A DNA stretch of 64,000 nt, taken from Sclerotinia nivalis. Taxonomy: Eukaryota; Ascomycota; Leotiomycetes; Helotiales; Sclerotiniaceae. This document shows positions 59,368-64,000 of this stretch, piece by piece; position 1 is the stretch's first letter, and every line of letters begins with the position of its first letter. The notes under the pieces were generated by a model. It saw only the letters and a program-made list of their open reading frames with translations, had not been told where the DNA came from and did no database searches. Made by a program: the position numbers and the translations under genes. Location: the NCBI GenBank assembly GCA_029531795.1, contig JAPEIS010000001.1, forward strand, positions 5,518,001 through 5,582,000, read 5' to 3'.

Positions 59368-60246
59368 CTTGAGATGTTGAATTTTAGATCGATATTGTGT
59401 GAAACGATGGAATTTTGTAATAGTAGTGAGACTGTCGTGATAGAGTAGACATTGTGATGAGGAGGTAGTAGGCCGAGTATTTAATCAGCAGAGATTAGTT
59501 GTTAGTAGTGGCTATAACTCCAAATGTTACACTGAAAACCATTGCATGATACTGCGGCGTAGCAATATATCAGCAACTGAAAATGTAGTTGTGCGGCGCA
59601 TATCCTCCTTACAACTTCCTTGATTGCTAAAACAGTTAAAAATCGGAAAGCAAAACATAGAAACAATAAGATATATCATTTATAGAGCGGTAAATAAAAA
59701 ACTTCTCGTCGACCTTTTAATAGAACTGCGTTTTTGAGCAGGAGGTGCAATGTAAATCTAGATATTTCGCATTTACAACAAGCCATTCGGTAAATTCACT
59801 TGAGAGCTGCACGACACCGCCCCATCTGCCTTTTCATGGGAGAACCACACACCTCGTCGCCTTTTGGTTCTTTTTTCTCCCAGAGAAGAAGCCGGCGCTG
59901 ACGTGGCAGTGGCGTTGCCGGGGCAGACGGGCCGAAGGGAGAAAGGGGGAATTTAGGGGTGATGTTGGGAGTGTTTTGATTTCAATGGATGCTGTACTGT
60001 GTATTGAGTAGATCGCGGATATCTGGCAATGTGTGAGCATTGGTATCACAATCCAAGTAGATATGTAAGACTTACTTCAGGGAAATACACTCGCAAACGT
60101 ATTCTGATACAATTGATCAACCATAGAAGATTTGGTTTGGAAAACTGTTCATTTGCGCCATGTTTAAAAAAGCTCCAAGGATATCTATCACTCTAACCAC
60201 GATACACCTGACGTCTAGATCTAAAATCTATCCATATTCTCTTCCA
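59368..60246. other. Intergenic, no gene seen
   Basis: About 880 bases between two minus-strand genes. Frames at 59745-60049 on both strands lack features. Promoter of the lipase and 3' UTR of the oxidoreductase. Confidence 0.5.
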
Positions 60247-61518
60247 TCACGCTTTCTTCCATTTCTCTCCAGAAATGATTGGACCAATAATCTCAATCAA
60301 ATATGATTTGCCTTTACCAATCTTCACCAATAAACTAGGTACTCTCCAACCCATCATCTGTCCTACCCCACCTGCATTTCCGATTGGCACAAAAATCGTC
60401 TCTTTCAATGGTTTAAACTCCTGTTGAACAGGATAACCATCCGAACCACCTAAGAACATTTTCAACAATGAGGCTAGGTATCCCGGAGCTGGCTCGGCGG
60501 GTTTCTTTATATCGAGGTCTCCGGAAATATCTACCGCTAATGAAGATGACAATGTTGTAATCATGGGGTCGACTTCCATAGCTAAATTAGAACTACCGGC
60601 TACAATATCTCCCAATGCATATATACCCTTTACATCATCCGAATCGGCTCCTTTGACACGAAAGTATGCATCGCGCGTAATCACTCGTCCTGCTTCGTCG
60701 AGCCAAGTTTTGGGTAAAAATTGGCTGTTGGGAGTACCTCCTGTAGCGTCAATATAGATATCGACTTCGCGAGAGCTACCATCGCTGAGTTTAAGGGTAG
60801 CAGGTGAGGTGCCAGGCTGTGCGGGGTTGGTACTTTCGACGCGTACATTGTTTATGACTTCCACGCGCATATTTTCGAGATAATCTTGGGCTCGTGCACT
60901 TGTTGCTTGTTGGACCCTGGGGAGGACTCTGTTTGCTCCAGAAAGTAGTGTTACTTTGCAGTTTGGGTAGTTTGAAGCTATTTCTCCAGCTGTTTCGACA
61001 CCCGCTGCTCCTCCTCCAGCGATCAAGACGGTTTTCGCATTTGGAAGTGCGGTGTTTAAGGACTCGAGAGCTTTCTTTGTTGCGGATTCATCCCCATGAA
61101 GACTCCATAATGGAGACTTTGAGGTTGTGCCTGTGGAAATGATGAGGGAATCGTAATGAATTTGTCGCGTAGTACCTGTTTCGTCAATTGATACAGTGAC
61201 AGATCGTTGTGCGGGGTCCAAAGCTGAAGCAGTCCCTTGGATTAATTCGAATTGTGAAGCATCGTACTTGGAGAAAGCCTCTGACAAAGCTTTGAAAATC
61301 TTCTCTTGTGGGATTAATGTTGAATTGATAAGAGCTCTGGGACTTGCGATCTTGAAGAAGAAAGAAGTATTTGGAGTAACAAGTGTGACATGATAAGACT
61401 TCGATTGGTCCAGGCGCTGAAGCTGAGGTAAGGTCTGACGAAGCAGATGATGAACAGCATTAACACCACCAAAGTTTCCACCTAAGATGACAATTTCATG
61501 AGAACCGGTGGACGACAT
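60247..61518 (-). CDS. AIF/AMID-like FAD-dependent oxidoreductase
   Basis: One coding exon, 423 residues. The frame is open to 61713, but the start is set at ATG 61518 because the family begins just there with EIVILGGNFGGVNAVHHLL (FAD-binding GxGxxG-like). The NAD(P)H-binding motif is VLIAGGGAAGVETAGEIA, and the second FAD motif is VKGIYALGDIV. Family relatives are AIFM2/FSP1 and AMID-like proteins, NAD(P)H:quinone-type flavoenzymes in cytosol or mitochondrial periphery. The C-terminus includes GGSDGYPVQQ and IFVPIGNAGGVGQMMGWRVP, conserved in fungal AMID-like enzymes. The upstream leader has a GTATGT donor near 61701 and CTAAC/CAG signals before 61590, compatible with a 5' UTR intron. Substrate unknown. 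Confidence 0.87.
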   Translation of the reverse strand: MSSTGSHEIVILGGNFGGVNAVHHLLRQTLPQLQRLDQSKSYHVTLVTPNTSFFFKIASPRALINSTLIPQEKIFKALSEAFSKYDASQFELIQGTASALDPAQRSVTVSIDETGTTRQIHYDSLIISTGTTSKSPLWSLHGDESATKKALESLNTALPNAKTVLIAGGGAAGVETAGEIASNYPNCKVTLLSGANRVLPRVQQATSARAQDYLENMRVEVINNVRVESTNPAQPGTSPATLKLSDGSSREVDIYIDATGGTPNSQFLPKTWLDEAGRVITRDAYFRVKGADSDDVKGIYALGDIVAGSSNLAMEVDPMITTLSSSLAVDISGDLDIKKPAEPAPGYLASLLKMFLGGSDGYPVQQEFKPLKETIFVPIGNAGGVGQMMGWRVPSLLVKIGKGKSYLIEIIGPIISGEKWKKA

Positions 61519-62678
61519 TTTGAAGGTATTTGTTAATAAGTTGGCAGTGTGATGGTGAAGATTGTGAAGATGGTGAGGTGGAATTCTGAAGATCTTGTTA
61601 GGATGATAGCTATGGAAATTCGGGGTCTGTGGGTCAAAATGGATAGGGCAGCACTTTATGGACAATCTTTGGAAAGATTGATAGCTGGCTGGGTTGTGAA
61701 GGGGGTCGTACATACCTGATATTTCACCGAGTGAATTCCTTTGAGTGATTTTCTAGATGATGAAGCACTTGAAGAATTTCAAGATAGAAATTTTTTGGAG
61801 GATTTGAATGAACTTTTTATATTGAAACTGTGTCCGCTCGGGCTCAATTGACAAATTGACAAATTGATGTCGTGGGCACGGTTACCCCAGGTATGTACGG
61901 AGTACTAGGTACTGCTCTCACTAGGTACTACTCTCACTCGAGCATGAAGCTTCTGTACTTTTAAACAACCAATTTCAATACTCCCCATACACATTACACT
62001 GAATGATAATTTGTCAATAATTGTCATCACCATTTATAGATTACAAATTTTCCTCGTTCTAGCAAATGAAGAAGTCTATGGCGCGCAATTAGACAGACAT
62101 ACATCCGTAATGGTTATCAAAATGTTGCCGCAGTGTTCAACCAATCAAAACCATTTCCGCAGAGAAAGAGAATCATGGCCAAGTTTCCTGCTCCACTCAC
62201 TTCAGATTACCTCAGTCCCTTCCCTCGTTCCTATTGTTTTCCTCCTGGAACCGCTTGAACTGGAACACACAATAGGTAGGATTACTAAGTTCTGTCATAA
62301 AAAAGAATGTTGCTGAAAGTGTTCCAGCTACCAAGTAATCCTTCGAAAAATAGAAAATATTTCCAAGGAGATGCTGAACACCAAACAAACGACCTAATTG
62401 TCTCGGCCATTAAGTACCCGGTCAATAACATCATGAGCTTAAGTAAACAAAATGAGGTTATCAGAAGAACGCACGCATCTCGTGCCTTAAACAGATTGAA
62501 GAGCTCATCTACAACCCAATCGCGCTGCAAACGCATGAACATCACGTGAACTGCCACGTCGTTTCTCTGCTCGTGACTGGATCCACCCCATTTTTATATT
62601 TGTTCATTCTCCATTCAACATTTCGACGTCATCATCATAATTTTTCCTCTCGTATTCCCACGATTCATTCATTTTACA
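61519..62678. other. Divergent promoter region, no gene seen
   Basis: About 1.2 kb between the divergent starts of the oxidoreductase and the GNAT gene, with duplicated short stretches (ACAAATTG near 61850, GGTACTRCTCTCACT near 61910-61937). No supported gene. Confidence 0.5.
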
Positions 62679-63364
62679 ATGGCCACTGAAACAGAGCTAT
62701 CACTTTTCTCCAACGATTTGATCTCAGAGGAATGTCAAAATTCATTACCAGAAGGCTACAAATTCCGTGCTCTTCAGCGCTCGGATTTCCATAATGGTTA
62801 TCTTGGTGTTCTGCGGGATCTTGCATATGTTGGGCCCATTACAGAAGAACAGTGGCAGGAGCGTTTTGATGCAATGAAGAAGTGTGAGAATACTTATTAT
62901 GTGTTGGTAATTGTGAAGGAGGGTGGTGATGAAGAGGTTATTATGGGGACGGGTACACTTGTCGTGGAGATGAAATTGTGAGTGCACTTCACATCTCACG
63001 CTTCTCTTAGAAAGAATAATTGAAAGTTCTAACAATATTCATTGTTGAAGCCTCGGGAATCTGGGTTTACAGGGACATGTAGAAGATGTGTGTATTTCCG
63101 CAGATCATCAAGGACAGCAGTTTGGAACGAAACTTATCAAGGCGTTGGATCATATTGCTGCGGAGAGAGGTTGTTACAAGGTACGTACATTTCTTTCCAT
63201 TGCCAAAACTTGGAATACAGCAGTTGCTGATTTCTTTTCAGAGTATACTTGACTGTGGTGAAAAGAAGAGAGCTTTTTACGAAAAGTGTGGCTATGAAGG
63301 GAGAGGTTACGAAATGCATCATTATCATGACCCTGAATCAGAGGCTGCACTGAATGGAGTTTGA
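62679..63364 (+). CDS. GNA1: Glucosamine-6-phosphate N-acetyltransferase
   Basis: Exons: 62679-62977, 63051-63180 and 63242-63364, about 183 residues. A GNAT-fold enzyme that transfers acetyl from acetyl-CoA to glucosamine 6-phosphate, a step in UDP-GlcNAc synthesis for chitin and glycoproteins. Seen: PEGYKFRALQRSDFHNGYL, LRDLAYVGPITEEQW, TGTLVVEMKF, the acetyl-CoA loop NLGLQGHVEDV then SADHQGQQFGTKLIKALDHI, ERGCYKSILDC and FYEKCGYEGRGYEMHHYH, all as in Gna1. The first intron is set by the AAG acceptor before 63051, which alone restores the family joint MKF-LGNLGLQGH. Usual family length about 150-185. Apparently intact. Confidence 0.9.
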
Positions 63365-63694
63365 GATCAAGCCGTACACGGTCTCAAAAGTGATGTATAC
63401 TTTTAGAAGTTTGGGTGGCAGCAGGCCTGGCTCAAGATAATGGTATAAAAAATTTACTTGCTAAACCCTTGCGCTGCCCTACTCACTTTTCTTTTCGATT
63501 TTCTCATTGCTCTTCGACTCATCCGGACGATTGGAACAATATCACAATATCATTACAAACAACAGCATATTCGTATTTCGTCATAATAGGACGAGATTAT
63601 TCCTATGTGTTAACTAGGTACCGAATGCTGGCCCGTAATTATACTGATAAATCAAACCAAAGATACCGACTGCCCAAATTGCCTTTTCAGAATC
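63365..63694. other. Convergent intergenic, no gene seen
   Basis: About 330 bases between the GNA1 stop and the stop of the alpha-galactosidase. A frame at 63415-63753 has no features. Confidence 0.5.
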
Positions 63695-64000
63695 TTACTG
63701 GAAAAAGCACATTGATGCATTGGCTTGAACTTCCCAAACTCTCAAAATCTTAGCTTCATGAGGCATTACTTCCACAGTATATGGAACATCATAAAGGCCC
63801 TCCTTATGTTTCCACAAATCACGAATTCGATAATGATCCCAAGTCATAAGAAGATCCCGACGAGGACTCAAGCTCATTTCCGCAGTGAAACTTCCTCGAT
63901 TAAGTAATGCGACGGCATAACTTCCATCCGACATTTCTTTAGCATATACTTGAAGATCGCCATCAGCTTCATAACCCACGCCAACTGTTTGGGCTGATAT
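63695..64000 (-). CDS. GH27 alpha-galactosidase, C-terminal part only
   Basis: The frame enters from the right edge and ends at 63695. It encodes the C-terminal antiparallel beta domain of a family 27 glycosidase: AQTVGVGYEADGDLQVYAKE, SDGSYAVALLNRGSFTAE, TWDHYRIRDLWKHKEGLYD and VPYTVEVMPHEAKILRVW. This fits secreted fungal alpha-galactosidases that remove terminal alpha-galactose from plant oligosaccharides and galactomannan. The catalytic (beta/alpha)8 domain and start are outside the window. The last 15 residues after RVWEV (ending in FFQ) look atypical; a short final intron or strain-specific tail is possible. Confidence 0.8.
   Translation of the reverse strand: MSAQTVGVGYEADGDLQVYAKEMSDGSYAVALLNRGSFTAEMSLSPRRDLLMTWDHYRIRDLWKHKEGLYDVPYTVEVMPHEAKILRVWEVQANASMCFFQ

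Overview
The window reads as nuclear DNA of a filamentous ascomycete. Most genes carry several short introns (about 50-180 nt) with GTATGT/GTAAGT-type donors and CTAAC-type branch sites. The set includes calcineurin A, a secreted fungal alpha-amylase, a highly reducing polyketide synthase and DHA-type efflux pumps. The style (AT-rich, low-complexity spacers) fits a leotiomycete such as Botrytis or Sclerotinia relatives; this is inference, not proof. No rRNA, tRNA, transposon or CRISPR array was recognised. Exon limits were derived by hand from splice signals, frame continuity and remembered family conservation.

Left part (0-24.3 kb): a nine-exon GH13 alpha-amylase; a gene-free, low-complexity stretch of about 4 kb; signal peptidase subunit SPC3; a small three-exon PMP3-like membrane protein; a divergent pair encoding the carboxyltransferase and the biotin carboxylase/carrier subunits of an acyl-CoA carboxylase; an unknown 201-residue gene followed by a decayed gene; an Arg/Ser-rich protein; an ACC-synthase-like aminotransferase that has lost its central segment; a ten-exon MFS transporter; and a WW-domain protein.

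Middle part (24.8-36.5 kb) is mostly housekeeping: a probable mitochondrial Mmc1-like protein, a small unknown protein with a micro-exon, calcineurin A, a long gene-free interval of about 3.5 kb, a bZIP factor of the CYS3/MetR type with a CAA microsatellite, and a pICln/Lot5-like protein.

Right part (37.2-56.6 kb) looks like a secondary-metabolite locus: a 2629-residue reducing PKS (KS-AT-DH-MT-ER-KR-ACP, no release domain), a small alpha/beta hydrolase, a free-standing adenylation enzyme, an MFS efflux pump, an intact ACC-synthase-like aminotransferase and a SAT4-type seven-helix membrane protein. A plausible reading is that the PKS builds a methylated reduced chain, the hydrolase or another enzyme frees it, the adenylation and PLP enzymes supply or join a second building block, and the pump exports the product. 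The product is unknown.

The right edge returns to ordinary genes: a frameshifted LIP-type lipase, an AIF-like FAD oxidoreductase, glucosamine-6-phosphate N-acetyltransferase, and the 3' end of a GH27 alpha-galactosidase that runs off the window.
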